Below the pieces are notes generated by a model that was not told the DNA's origin, searched no databases, and saw only the letters and a program-made list of their open reading frames with translations. Positions 10,906 to 24,008 of a stretch of DNA of 64,000 nt are shown here, in pieces. The stretch lies in the NCBI GenBank assembly GCA_033961575.1, contig CM066730.1, forward strand, positions 113,976,523-114,040,522, written 5' to 3'. The stretch comes from Aselliscus stoliczkanus. Its lineage: Eukaryota > Chordata > Mammalia > Chiroptera > Hipposideridae. A program made the translations under genes and the position numbers. Every line of letters begins with the position of its first letter. The first letter of the stretch is position 1.

Positions 10906-13636
10906 CCTGGATGGTAATTTAAATTGAACTAGAATTATCTAAGTTTACAGCAATTTGTACCATATTTTGGCTTCTTCCTAAAAAAGATAATTATTTTAGA
11001 ATTTTATTTCCAAGATATTATCAAAAACCAAGTCAAAAAAGTAAAATGAGCACCAGCTCTTTCTGATAGCTTGTTTTCAGAAACATTGCGTTGGAAAGTG
11101 TGTATACAATGAGAGGGATGTGTAAATTTTTATGACCACATATAGGTATTCAGTTGATTGTAGCCTTGTTAGGCCCTCATGCTTAGTCAAAGACACTCAT
11201 GAAGAAAATAACTGATATTTGGGCCTAAATATTTGGGTGAGGAGGAGGGTCACTCACATAACTAAAGCTAGAAGCCTTTTTCAATGAATGATTCCCTCCC
11301 CTTAAACAAAGGAGGGAACTTCCAGCTTTATAAAACCTTTACTCACTAATCTGACAAAATGTAAATATTTTTATAAATATTTTATTTACTAAGCAGGGAA
11401 CTTTTGGGGAGGTGGTAGGGTAGTAGAGGAACACAGATAAATGTGCCAGCAGTAAGAGCTTTATGACCACGCCAGACCCAACTGTCATTCCTTCGGTACT
11501 TCCTGTCAGTCTGACTAAATTCTGTCATCCCTCAACCCAGTTTAAATTAACAGGTAATTTGTAAATGTCACTTCAGGTTAGGCCGCTCATTTTGTTTCTA
11601 CTCTACCAATGCAAAGTCTAGGACTAATTTTTCTTGTCTTCTTTTAATAGGATTTTCATTTATAAATAGAATTATGTTCTGAAAATAAATTACAGTAAGT
11701 GATGCACAGAACGGGTAGCAGCAGCACTTTCATAGAATTTCAAGCACCTACATCAGAAGAGATTAATAAAAACACTTCAAAGGATAAATTCTATTTAAGC
11801 AAAAGACAGCTTTTGGTTAATATTTAATCTGAGTAACTGAGATCTTGGTGGAAAATATAAGTTTTTAATATCTAAATTAATTTTCAAAACAAAAACCATT
11901 AATTTTGCTTTGAGAGTTTGTGCAGGGAGAAGGTTTTAGTAATATATTTGTAGAGAGAAAATTAATCAATTAATTCTGTGGTGAAAAAATTAGCTTTTAA
12001 TATTATATTTGTTCTAAATGAATTCTTATTATTTGATCAGGTATAGTGCTTTAAGATTCTTCTTCCTAAGCCTTTCCCATCTCAGTGGACAAAGAAGAAG
12101 GCTCTAGGGAAAGAATTATTTTTTCTAATTATTCTTCCATGGCTGCCATGCCTTTCACCTGGTTTTTATAGGAAAAATATCTCAAACTTGAACCCCTGTA
12201 GCTCTCTACTCCTAAAGGCTACAAGGCGGCAAATAGTTTTTATCTCATGGAAGACTTTCGGTACTGTCATTATAGCAGGTCCATTGCAATCATGGAATTA
12301 TTTACAGAGAAGAAATTATGGTTGGGAGATGCAGTGGGGGATCATGTTAGGTTGAAAGGGAAAATGAGAAATCTTGCTCTTTAAGCCACATGACAAATAC
12401 TCACCAAATGTTAATTGACTGTTTGAGACAAAAGGTGCATGTATGTATCTATATGACTTGAATAAAGAAATTCGTGAAGCTATCAAGTTGATCATTTCTG
12501 CAATCTTACTCGTTCTGTCATTTACTAGGTTTGTGGCCTTAGATGTGTTCTTTACTCCTTTCTGAATTTGAGAATGCATTGTCAATTTATGCTACATTTG
12601 GTCTGAATCAGTGGGGGTTTAGGTAGCTGAACTTGTTGTCTAGCAAAAATCCTATGTTGTGATAGCTATAGGCTTTTTGACAAAAACCACAGTCTTTGCT
12701 ACTCTCCTAATTAGGACTGGATATGGCTGGACTGAGAGAGCTTTTGTCCTTCTATCTTGCAACATCATTTTAACAGGTAGATAAAAAGGATCTAATACTT
12801 AGTATCTGAAATTAGTTTAACCGAAACTCCAGGTCTAGGCTATCTAACCATTCTGATACGGTCATTTTACCTTCTCTGTTCAACCTATTTTACAAACACT
12901 CTCCTTGGACTCTTCTCTATGTCTTCTCACTTCTCTAAGTGAGAGTGTGGAGAAAAAGTAATTCAAATTGTGTTTGGTCTAAGCCTTCACCAAATTTCTT
13001 CTCCCCCTCTTGGCTACTGTGGTTCAATGAACAAGTTTACCACCATGGACTTTTTAATTCTCCAAGCATCTTCTTGCTGCAAATGGATGTTTAATAATTA
13101 AAGTCATATGGTATCATTACAAAAATTTGGGAAATGGGAAAATGAATACTCATAACCCCAATATTCTGACATACTGTTGTCATTTCCCTTCAAGTGTTCT
13201 TTTCCTTGGATATCAGGTTTTTAATTGTAATGTAATTTTAAGCAGTACACATATTATTTATAGCATTTTCTCTTAATATGTCATTTCTTTTTCCCATCGT
13301 TTTGCACAGCTTTTATAATGATCATATATCCTAAAGAAAAGATTATTAATTAAAGGAAGCACAATCATAATTCTTTTAACAAATATCCATAGTACATTCA
13401 TTTGGGAATAGTGATTTAGAAGAATTTATGTGTGTTGCTTTTTGCTATTAACAACAAATTTTTTCCACTGAAAAAGAACTAACATTTTATCTCAGAAACA
13501 GTGTCACAATGGGTGTGGCTCCTTTTGCTCATTGCCAGGCCTCTCTGCAGGGTACCCACCCGGTAGAAGTGGGGCTCTGTGTTTCCTATCAAACGTCTGC
13601 CTCTTCAGTTTGTGTTTAAGCTTGTTGGTGTACGTA
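10906..13636. other. Unannotated unique sequence
   Basis: No gene or clear repeat is recognised. The sequence is AT-rich, and the open frames are short and lack family motifs. Confidence 0.5.
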
Positions 13637-13649
13637 AGGCCTTCTTTTT
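13637..13649. repeat. Left TSD of short SINE
   Basis: aggccttcttttt, repeated exactly at 13761-13773. Confidence 0.85.
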
Positions 13650-13760
13650 TTTTTTTTCTTTTTTTTCAGGGCAGTGTCACTAGCCCTTATATGTGGGATC
13701 CGAACCGGGGCTGCTGGCTTTCCAAGTCAGCGCTTAACCACCGTGCCACTCAGCCGACCC
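13650..13760 (-). mobile_element. Short tRNA-head SINE
   Basis: On the minus strand it reads a tRNA-like head (GGGTCGGCTGAGTGGCACG, B-box-like GGTTCGGATCCC), ends CACTGCCCTG, and has an A-rich tail seen here as T runs at 13650-13668. It is bounded by an exact 13-bp duplication. It lacks the GC-rich body and the AATAAA tail of the long SINEs, so it is a head-plus-poly(A) form. Confidence 0.9.
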
Positions 13761-13773
13761 AGGCCTTCTTTTT
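13761..13773. repeat. Right TSD of short SINE
   Basis: Exact copy of 13637-13649. Confidence 0.85.
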
Positions 13774-15951
13774 AGTAGATGATGTATATCGTGAAATATT
13801 TGGCTATGAATTCAGAAAGAACAGGGAGAGACAGTGAGTGAGAGACAGACCGACAGAGGGTCATTTTTCCTGTTGCCTTAAATAATTAGAGAAAAGAACA
13901 CTGGTTGTAATGGACTGTACTAAATGCACAGAAAAGTGTCACTTTCACCCAATTTTTTTCATTCCTTTAATAGCATTTTTACTTAAGATCTTTTCCCTTA
14001 AGTCTTGTTATTTTGGGGAAATGATATAGAATGTTATGATGGAGGGCCAAGGAAAACGTATTTTAAATCTCTGAATCATTATGTTAACTTTAACAAATTG
14101 CGACCAAGGAACAGTGAATGAATTTTTATTGATATAGAAAGTATTGCTTCCTCCCTCTTTGTCACGTGCACATGCATGCATGTCCCCTCACGTGCACACA
14201 TACACTTATTAATTAAATAATTTCACTCTAAATTTTCATTAGGATTAAAAGCATATTGGAAGTGATAGGTGACTCGCACACCTGTTAAAAAACTTGTCAT
14301 CATTTAAAAAATAGTAAGTTTTCTTCGGGTTTTCATTGAAATCATAAGTTACAACTAAAGCCCCCAAGGAGAAACATAGCATTGATGAGGGCCAATTCCA
14401 ACTTTACCGTTAGTTTACCATGTGAGTTGGTGGAAGATCAGAACTTTTATTTCCCCCTACAGTATTCTGACTTATAGTTAGAAGAAATAATTGGTAAGGC
14501 AGAGACATATCATTACCAGTCAAGCTTCATGAAATTGACTTTAGAAATCTTTGCAAAATATGAAGCATATGTTTAAGAATAATATTAAGTTGGTCGCAGG
14601 CAGTTTGCATGTACTTTTTAAAAAACACACACTAAGAAAAAAAACAAACCTGCTTTTTATTTACACAGCCAGCACTTTGAAATATCTCATGGCGTAAAGC
14701 AGTCCTTCATGTACATAACCTATGAATTATTCTTGAAATAAAATGTTTAATTACAGTTGACATTTCTGAACCCATTGCAGGTGGTGCCCATCTGAAGAGT
14801 GACATTGTTTACTACACTACAAGGCTCCAGGCCTAGTGTCAGAGATTATAAACCAATTTCCATCCCTGCTTTAATGCTGGTTTAATATCAGAAGAAGAAC
14901 TTTACTGTGTAAATATTAAACATTTTGTTTAAATATTAAGTACCAAAGGTCTTTTCCTTTTGATTATTAAAACAGGAAGAGCCCCAACTTGGAAAGAGGT
15001 GCCTTGTTGTATTAAGAAAATGACTGGTTCTTTACCTTCAGGTTAATTATCACTGGCTAGAGAGGCGTGCTCAGGCAAAATGTCAGTTGTCTACTTGTAC
15101 CATTGTGAATGTCGGTCATTACATGGCAAGGACTGAGCGGGACTTTGCATCACTAATAATGAGCTTATTAGGAATTGTGCGCTTCCCCTTGCTCTTTACC
15201 TAAGAAGTGGTCTGATGGTAATTGACCAAAACAAAACGAAATTAAAAAAATGCTAGATGTCTCCTTGTCTCCTTGCTAGATGTAGTTATAGCAAGATGGC
15301 GAATCTCAAGGAAGTGACCCATGCGTGACCCAACTGTAGCATTCACTGGGTTTGATCATCATCAAACTGCAAAGAAGCTAATCATATAGAGGGTTGACAA
15401 GAAGGGATCCATTGTGAAACTATGCTTGTTTGCCCACCTAAGACTGAAATTAAACCAGGGAAGTGGACATTTATGAATACCTGTCCTGCAGACAGAGACT
15501 CAAGTTGGTTGCAAACAGAGAGTTTGCATCTTGCAAGTAATTGCAATAGAAACTACTATGAGAATATTCTTAATTCTTCTCAGTCATGGAAAAATGAGCT
15601 GTGTTTTTATTCTGTGGCATATAGAGTATGTTAACTGTGTCGTTTTTTTCTTTTTTTTCTTTTTTAACGTATTGTCTTAAAATCCCTGGGAACACTCTCC
15701 ATTTATTAGGCAGGTATGACAGATCCAGATGTTGCTCTTATATTCATAGCTATTGGGTCTATCTTATTGAAATGTTTAATAAAGGCAAATAAACTTGGGC
15801 CTTAGGCTTCTGGTATTCAAATAAACTTAATATCTCTAAATATGGAAGTGTCTTTAGAATTCTGTCTGAGAAAGATGAGGAAACCAGGCAAATCTCCTTA
15901 GGGGAATGTTTTAGAGGGCAGCAGTTTTGATGGGAAAGGGGAAAAGAGCCT
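13774..15951. other. Unannotated unique sequence; possible conserved noncoding stretch
   Basis: No gene or repeat is recognised. The segment around 14980-15240 is repeat-free and has homeodomain-type cores (ggttaattatc, gaccaattac-like) and the near-palindrome ctaataatgagcttattag at 15152-15170. That makes it a candidate regulatory element only by inference. Confidence 0.4.
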
Positions 15952-16110
15952 CTCTTCTTCTTCCTCTCCTCCTCCTCCTCCTCCTCTTCCCCCTCCTCCT
16001 CCTCTTCTTCTTTTTCTTCTTTTTTCTTTTTTGTCTTTTTTCTTTTTAGAACTGTTAACCTTATTTTTCTTTTTTCTTTTTTCTTCTTTTTTCTTTTTAG
16101 AACTGTTAAC
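15952..16110. repeat. Polypyrimidine tract with 51-bp tandem duplication
   Basis: The plus strand is almost purely C/T from 15952 to about 16047, with (TCC)n at 15963-16010. The motif tctttttagaactgttaacc occurs at 16041 and again at 16092, showing a 51-bp tandem duplication. The minus-strand peptide rich in Lys, Glu, Arg and Gly is a by-product of this composition. Confidence 0.9.
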
Positions 16111-16689
16111 CCTATTAATATTTACATTCAGATGGTTAGATGGTAACATTACAAAACTGCTTACAGGGCATGCATAAGTTTACCAGTACCTCACAAGTGC
16201 TTTTTAGAAATCTCTTCAATTATTTAATCAATTAACATTTGTGTGTATTGGGCGTCTATTTTGTGCCTGGCATTGTGGCAAAGGCCTTTGGACATTTAAG
16301 AGAGATCTAACATGTCAAGATTAATTTACTTGATCCAATTAGAAAACTGTTTTACATATTATTCTTTTCAATGGTAGCAAAATAAAGTTGGCTAGTTAGA
16401 GTGCGATCAGATTTTATAAGACTTTAGTAATCAGTGAAATGAGATTGGAGCAGTACTATCTTTTAGTTGCTTGCTTTGGGCAGACTTATGTCACAGTAGT
16501 AAGAGGGACATTTGGTAAGGGGCGAGACTAGGATCTGAGAGTCCTGTTGGAGGTTATGGCAATAGTCTACAGAGAGATTAAACAATAATTTAGGTTAGTG
16601 CAGTGACAGTAGGAATGGACAGGAAAGGTGGTTTCTAGAAAATTTTAAATTTGGTGGTTACTAGTAGATCTTTAAAAATTATATTTCTT
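16111..16689. other. Unannotated unique sequence
   Basis: No gene, RNA or recognisable repeat is seen. Confidence 0.5.
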
Positions 16690-16785
16690 GGGCCGGCCGA
16701 GTGGTGCATTGGTTAAGCGCTGGTTTGGGATGCCAGTGGCCCCAGTTCGGGTCCCACATATGAGGGCCAGTGACACTGCCCTCAA

Positions 16786-16802
<17 letters not shown>
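16690..16802 (+). mobile_element. Short tRNA-head SINE
   Basis: It begins gggccggccgagtggtgc (A-box region), carries a B-box-like agttcgggtccc, ends cactgccctc and then has about 20 A residues. The A tail runs into a (TA)n array. A short duplication, tatatttct, is present on both sides (about 16680 and 16840). The GGCCGAGTGG start resembles type II tRNAs (Leu/Ser), which is an inference from similarity only. Confidence 0.9.

Positions 16803-16846
<44 letters not shown>
16803..16846. repeat. (TA)n microsatellite in SINE tail
   Basis: About 21 TA units directly follow the SINE poly(A), consistent with expansion from a retroposon tail. Confidence 0.9.
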
Positions 16847-19800
16847 CTCATTATTTTTTCTTTATATGAGGAGTGTGGAAAAATATAACCCCATGACCAA
16901 AGAATGAGTCAAGGGTTTAAAAGGCATGTATAGCTTTCTTGGTCAGATTACTGGCACTGTGTGACTGGACTTTCTATGCCTTCTGGCTCCCCTGCCCCTA
17001 GATTCAGCATGACCATAGCAGATGATCTAACTACCAGATAAGATTTTAACATGTTTTAAGTTCCCTATATAAAAGACTCTTTGGAATTAAAGGAATTATT
17101 TTTAATATCCATAACTTAATTTTTTTTCGTTTCAACATTTCAAAGGGAGAGGGTATCTTGCATCTTGAATCAAAACTCATATATTGTTAACCTTTTAAAC
17201 ATTAGGTTCTCTTTTCATCGTGTATGTGTGTCATTGATTAGTACCCTTCAAAGATTTTCTTTTTGAAAAATTTAGAGTGCTGCTTATTGAATTCGATAAT
17301 TTCGTTTAATATGATTCCATTTCCAATGTCTACTTTAGTGAAATCTTTAACATTCTTTCTTAGTTGACATTTCTTTAGTCTTACAGCATTGTTTTCCAAA
17401 TACAAATATACTTTAAAATGTTAGGAACTTTTTATGTTAAGAGTCTTCATATTTTCTACCAATATCTCTTGCCTACTTTTCACTCAAAAAATAGTCATTG
17501 ATTTGTTATATATAAAGGTCTCTGCCATACACACCTAAGAAGTACCAAAGTGAAAGATAACTTCTGCTCTTCTAGAAAATTACAATCTAGTTGGGAAAAC
17601 CTGACATTTAAACATAGTGATATCGATAAGTGCTGTATAAGTAGTGAAATAACCAGTGGTATGCATTCATTTAGGAATATATCCATTACATAGCAAGCAC
17701 ATGCCAAGTGTATAAGTATTAGGAGATAAAAGGGAACTCCAGCTGAAGAGGTCTCTGAATTGGGCCCAAAGAAAACTAAGATTATGATAGGAAAGGGAAC
17801 ATTTGCAGCTCAGGTGTTCCCTTTGCAAAGTTATCGAGGCACCAAAACCTAAGCTGTGGCCAGGGGAGATACAGTGGGCCAGGAAGAGACCACTGTGATG
17901 TCTGTGGTTAATCCACATTCACAGTGCACAGATAGAAATCCTTGAGTGCTGTGAAATGGAAAGGAAATAGGGGAAATACTAGTAGATATCAAGAAGGGAA
18001 AAAAAGAAGGAGTCTTAATAAGCTAAACTGGCCTACTGCCTGTTGAAAAATGTAACTGTTTAGAATTGTGCAATGGGATTTTCCATTCATTTCACAAAAG
18101 AAGATTGTTTTTTAGCACTGTGTCCTAGTGTCCCCTGCTCCTTCATCAGAGGTCACCTCCTCCAACTCATTAGAAGCAAATGGAGCAATCAGTTTGCCCT
18201 GCTGTTGAGTTCTGTTTTGAGGAACCAGAATCATATTACATTTTCAAAAGTATCATTGATAAGGGTGCTTCCATTTCACTCCTGGGCACTTTACAGACCA
18301 CATTGTTCTTAGAAATGTTGACATATTAAAACCCATGCAATGTGAAGGGTCAGGGATAAGTTCTCTGGAGATTTTTTGAAACAAGAGTCACATAACAAAA
18401 GGGCGAGCATAATGGTCATATTAGATAATAGTCTGTAAATAGAAGTTATCGTAATTATAAATGGATACTCATTTTTTCAGAATGAAAGTGATTATTTCTT
18501 TGAGTTCTTAGAAGAAAAAAGACCTCATAAATCTACTCACAGCTTAGGGGGGAAAAAAATTCAAAAACCTAATGTTGATATGAAACTAGAACAATTTTTC
18601 CAGATGAGGAAAAGAATATTAAAGAAGAAATGATTCTCTACCCAAAATTGGCTTTGTATATATTATATACATTATATATATGGTATGTATTATATTTGTA
18701 TATATTACGTTCCTTCCTGTCCCTTGATGATATGTACCACTTTTGAATTTTTCAGGAAACATGAAATGTACCATTTTCAAGATATTTTGACCTAGCTTCT
18801 GATTACTGGGAAAATCACTTGAATTTTTAAATAGAAAAATACATGTCTTCACAGTAGATTTAGTTTAAAGATCTGGGAATTGGGGTTTGGATGATTGTAT
18901 GTGTCACAATGGAAATGTTGCTGAAACCTCTTACACAACAATTTAAAAAAAATGGTGATTACAAAATAATAAACATAACTCCCCATTAAGCACATGAGTA
19001 AAATAGCACAGGCTATAGTTTATTAATATATTTTGCTGCAATTCATTCTACTTTTGGTTTTACTGAAGGCAAACTTTCAGAAAATATTCTAAGTAAACAT
19101 ATTGATATTATTTTAGGATACCAAGTTTCAAAAGACTGACCCTCTGTCAAAAGACATTATGATATAAAAATGTTTTCTTAGCTATTTCATTGTTTCTCAT
19201 GCATTATTGACAAAAATCAAATTTTGTTTCAGGAATGATTTCAAATAGATCCATTTCTGTTCTTCTGACATTTTAAACTTGCTTACTTAAAATTCTTTTT
19301 TTTTTAAGTTGAAAGGGACTGAGCATTTCACAAGTTAGGATATATCCTCTTGTGTGGAATGATTATTGAACTAAGTTTAAAAATATGGAAGATACTAACA
19401 TTGGAATAGTTGGGGCAGTTCCTTTGTGGCATCATTACAGAAAGGCTAACGCAGAGAATATAAACACAAAGGGCACTACCCATGCCTAGCCTAAAAGGCA
19501 CAATCAGGAAAGTCTAGATTACATTTTTCTTAGAATTTACTCACATTTTAACATATGTATCAGTAGTTGTTTATCAGCAGACTTAAAATAAATTAACAGA
19601 TTATATGAGGTGAAGAGGAAAGCAGGCAAATCTATTTTGTACCAGGACTAAAACCCTGCATGAGACACGTTGATACAATTTGTGTGGGCTGGTAATTTTC
19701 ACAATTGACTTACAAGACAATAATACATTTTCCAGATACTCAAATAATATGTATGACAGAGATCTGAAGGCAAAGGAAATGGCTCTAATGGAAAGAAATA

Positions 19801-20958
19801 CAGCCAGGGGTACCCTTCATTTGAAACAATGCATAGAAAGGATCCACTATTAAGAGTCCCTCATATGAATGATTTGCTTGTCCTGTATATCAATCTAATC
19901 CTATGAATTATAGCAAATGGACTCTTGCATTTTAAAAAAATATATAATCACTTATACATTTTTAATTTCAAGCAGCACAAACTAGGAACTTTCCTTTCTA
20001 TTATCTCAAACATAAACTCCCATATCAGTTTTACGTTTTGAGAGGTCTGTGAACTAGAAATTACATTTCAACACATTCAAATTATTACTGAGACTTGATC
20101 CTTAGGGGTAAATTTTCAGTGCATGGCAGTGGGATTTGGCTGTGCAATTCTTATTAATGCTAATAACAACCAATTACTAGACTCTGAAACATACCTGAAG
20201 AACTTTTCCAAAGCCTAAATACATGACAACAATTTCATTTAGTCAAACTCAATATCAGACTTAGTATATACCTTCTTGGAATTGGAAGAGAGAGAATATC
20301 TGAATATTAAAATAAGAAAGAAAGACTCACAATTATAAAGATTACTTGAACTTATGGAACAAAATTTGTATGGCTTTTGCATCTTTTCAAACATACACTG
20401 GGTGAGTGGGTCAACATTGCAAGAGCCAAAATAGATGACACATCAACCTTCATGCAATACCTACAAGATGAGTCATGCTGTTCTCACATGTATGCATTGG
20501 GATTGTTGGGTGCTCTCTTGCCCCTGATTAGCAGGCTCTTCATAGGTCTGTAATAATTTGGGGGGTCTGGACTAAATTCTATATATGGGCCTTCGCTGAG
20601 TTTAGTTTGGTTCTCATTCTGATTTGTTTGACTCTTCTATTCCCTGAATGTAATGAAATTGGTAGCCAATACAAATTTAATGTCTCAAAAATGACTCACC
20701 CTACAAATCCAGTCTTTGAGAAAACATTGCCTAATGAGGGGTTGATTTTACACAGTAATGTATCTGGTCATGAGCTTTGTTATGAGTATTTTTGGAGTTG
20801 CCTATGGCTCCTTTGAGAGGCATTACCTTCTCTATCTATGACATTCCAGTCCCCCCCCCACTCCCTGCCCTACAAAGCCCATTTCAATGCTTTGAACATT
20901 GATTTCATTTTCCTAACCTGACATCCATCCTTTCTAGTGGCTGAGTGTAGGCTCCTTA
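16847..20958. other. Unannotated unique sequence
   Basis: No gene or clear repeat is recognised over about 4.1 kb. Open frames of 60-80 codons show no domain. This is AT-rich intergenic-type sequence. Confidence 0.5.
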
Positions 20959-21132
20959 GTCACACTTAAAGCTTTGTGACTTAAAGCAAATTAGGTATCC
21001 TCCCTGGGCTTCATTGGCCTCATCTGTGAAATGGGTATAGCAACAGTACTTATCTCATAGGGCGGTTTAGAGAATTAAAGGAGTTAGGAATTATGAAGCT
21101 CTTGAAACAATGCCTAGCGTATAGTAGGCATA
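20959..21132 (+). mobile_element. MIR SINE
   Basis: It contains the MIR core pattern: cctcatctgtgaaatggg, then ctcatagggcggtttagagaattaaa, then aacaatgcctagcg and atagtaggcat. MIR is an ancient inactive tRNA-derived SINE of mammals. Divergence is high, as expected. Confidence 0.85.
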
Positions 21133-21339
21133 TTATAGTACCAATGACCTTTATATATAATCCTTTTATATGTATACAGTAATATTTATAGTCTTTCTTC
21201 TGCCCTCATCTTATGAGACAGATCTTGTTTTGTCTGCTCAGGTAAGTGGGAAAACAAAGAAAGGGAAGGAAGTAAGAAAGAGCAGACTAACATGGATTAG
21301 AAAGAACACACAGCAATGCAGAGGAGAACAGACTTTGGA

Positions 21340-21490
21340 AAATGGGAAGAAGGAAGGAGAGAAGAGGGATCAGGAGCCCAGATTTAGGTAGAAAATTTAG
21401 TGGGTGGGGAGGTAAGGGAGAGGAGAGAAGGTAAGGGCAGGAAAGAGGAAGAAGATGGATGGGAATAGGAGGGGAGGGGAGGAGAAGAGG
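21340..21490. repeat. Purine-rich low-complexity tract
   Basis: The plus strand is dominated by A/G (gaagaaggaaggagagaag, ggagaggagagaaggtaagg). The minus-strand Pro/Leu/Ser-rich open frame over it is a composition artefact. Confidence 0.8.
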
Positions 21491-22004
21491 ATGCACCAAG
21501 ATGAAGGCCTTAGCATATAGGAATAGATAGATGGCTAAGCTCCAGACAATGCTACTCACTCCCTGGCATCTGTCAAGAGACTTCAGCAAGGTTCAATTCT
21601 TTCTCTCTTGCTGCCTCCCTCTTCCTCCCCTTCCCTCTCACTGTTTTTCTTCTTCCTTAACTTTAACATGGAATTTATTTTACTTACTTATGGGGAGAGG
21701 TTAAGTACAATACCATTTTCCTCCTGATCAGGAACACCTTGTAGACACAGATACCAGCCACAAAAAGCCCTCAGTGTCTTGAGGCACTCTCCACATGAGC
21801 GTATGCCACATAGCACCCAAACAATATTAATATGCTATTTGAAAACTGTCTTTTCTAATGAATATGTGTTTGAAAGACTTAATATCATTTCAATCTAGCA
21901 ACCCAATAATACATAACTGTTTACATAGCACTGCAGACCTTTATAGTATTTAAAATGTTTTCATACTCATGGTCTCATTTGTTCCCCCCACAATAATTTT
22001 GCAT

Positions 22005-22125
22005 ATTTATAGGTCAGGAGCTATCATTTCTACTTTATATGGGAGTAAAACCATGGCTCAGAGATGTGCCAGCCCTAGAAATAATAAAGTGCTGCTCTGA
22101 CTCCTGTGTGTATTCATTCTACTTT
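22005..22125 (-). mobile_element. Possible MIR fragment
   Basis: It shows a weak MIR-like order in reverse orientation: a stretch matching the 'cattttacagatgaggaaac' region in degraded form, then ccatggctcagag. Low confidence because of divergence. Confidence 0.4.
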
Positions 22126-22439
22126 ATCACAGTGGCTCCCTGAATGTTTCCATAAGTCTAATGGGCCTTTATGATCTCTTCATTCTCTGGGCTTCTAGAA
22201 TTCCCTATGCATTTTTTTTTTCAGAATTCCATAGTTTTCCTTTATTTGTGTACTAATTGCTTTAGGCTTGTTTAGCCTGTATAGCTCAATTATAAATGTT
22301 TCTTTTGGCAAGGGACTGTGTTTCTTCAGAATATACAGAGACTATATGTGAGGCTACAGGCTTCCAATCACTTTCCTTACTCTCTGGCAGAGGCCAGCCA
22401 GTTGAACTGCACTGCTTATTTTTACTTTTATGTTCTAGA

Positions 22440-22535
22440 AAGTCTTGCCTTCGGCCATACTACTGACAAGGGGATTAGAACTCGCAACCTCTGATCACTC
22501 TTTTCTGTGGTGTAGCCCTTTGAGCCATCCTACAT
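22440..22535 (-). mobile_element. Degenerate tRNA-like SINE fragment
   Basis: On the minus strand it reads GGATGGCTCAAAGGGCTA, and then a B-box-like GCGAGTTCTAATCC. It looks like a decayed tRNA head of a SINE; it is too degenerate to be a tRNA gene. Confidence 0.4.
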
Positions 22536-23929
22536 TTAAGTTTAGTAATTAGCACTTAGAAAGCCATTGCAGTCAATCCCCCATTGCGCCCCTGTAAAAT
22601 TTGGATTCATTTAATTGTCAAAGCCTCTTAGAGAACATTTCTGTATAATTCTGTGTATTTTAAAATAAATTAAACCAATGCCATTATCCATATTCCCTTA
22701 GAATGGGATACAGCAATAGTATATGGACAGAACAAAAAAAAATCTATTGATGGGCATGTGTGGTAAGGTGACATTTAGATACATCTGTTCTCTTTCATGA
22801 AGTCACCTGCTGCAAGCCTACTGAGTAAATGTTAATGAATTTGGGTGTACCTTAGCTGCAAATGGATCAGATCTTCCTAATGTAACATTACAGCAACCTA
22901 GATTCATTTGGATTATTTTGCTGATTTAAATTAAAGTGAACACCAAAGCCAACAAAATGTATTAGATAGGAATTAGATGTGTTACAGAAATATTCAAATG
23001 GTGTTCTTAGAACCCAAGGAAGAGGAGGAAGAATAAGAATATCTCTTTGTATTCTTCCAGCTTAGAGCCCAAGATGCACATTTGGAGAGATGGGCATGAT
23101 GATTCTATTGTGTGAGTGGAATATGCCATGTGACCTCCATTAATGTTTAAAGATTGCTCCATAGTTTAATCTTTAAAACACCATGCTGAAAGCATGCTGC
23201 TGTCAAGTGCCTACCAAATTTGGTTTTAAATTTCAGCTGGCTTTTAGCTAGAGGTGAGGAAAAAACATTAAAGATTTTTTTGCTGTTGTTTTTACTGTTT
23301 CAACAAAAGTTAAAAGTTGGATTTCTTTATTTGATCAATTATTTCAAAAACAGCATACAATTGCCTCTCAAATCAAATTAAAACTCAGATGTAGAAGTTA
23401 AATACCTCTCTTCCTTTCTCTACCTGTCTCAGACTTAATGTCTTGACTTCCATGCTGTACTTAACTCAAATGTATTTAATTAATTCCTATCCATGTTTAA
23501 CACTTAAAACTGTTTAGTTCATGGCATTTCATATGTACTATCTCCTCATCATGAGGCTCTAAATACTCAAGTGTGTAATTCATGGGCTCTGATTTTGATG
23601 TAGTTTCTCACAGTGGAATTGAAAAGTTTTCTTTCCAATGCATGTAACTCGTGACTCTTGCTGCTTTATTAATTTCATTTAGAAGCTAAGCCTGGTCAGT
23701 CAGTGACAAATGCTTAGAGAAAACTTAATTTTGACTACTTTTTCTCATAGGAAAACTTCTGTGTGAAAAGTGGCCTAAATGTGTTTTGGTTGATAATATG
23801 GGTTCTCTGATATTTGTAGAGTTGTGAATAAAATGAACTATTTTCTCAGATTTCATGAAGGACTCCTTTTATTCTCTCCTTAATAGATATAATTTCACTG
23901 ATGCTATTGGGCCAGAGCCTCTGTCTACC

Positions 23930-23943
23930 ACCATCAGATTCTT
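23930..23943. repeat. Left target-site duplication of full-length L1
   Basis: accatcagattctt, repeated exactly at 32042-32055. It abuts the poly(T) that is the L1 poly(A) tail on the other strand. Confidence 0.9.
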
Positions 23944-24008
23944 TTTTTTTTTATTTTTATTTTTTTTTATTTTATTTTATTTTTTTTTATTTTATTTTAT
24001 TTTATTTT
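23944..24008 (-). repeat. L1 A-rich tail
   Basis: On the plus strand this is T9-12 runs separated by single A, in units such as ttttattttatttta. It is the reverse complement of an (AAAAT)n-type tail. Confidence 0.9.

Larger units (their letters stand above)
21491..23929. other. Mostly unannotated sequence
   Basis: Apart from the weak MIR-like and tRNA-like pieces at 22.0 and 22.44 kb, I recognise nothing here. Confidence 0.5.

Noticed and set aside
15898..16149. Lys/Glu/Gly-rich 83-codon frame
   Set aside because: Translation of the polypyrimidine/polypurine simple repeat.
16690..16770. Possible tRNA gene (A and B boxes, GGCCGAGTGG)
   Set aside because: The same sequence recurs in several copies with poly(A) tails and target-site duplications, so it is a SINE head, and it lacks a foldable tRNA cloverleaf.
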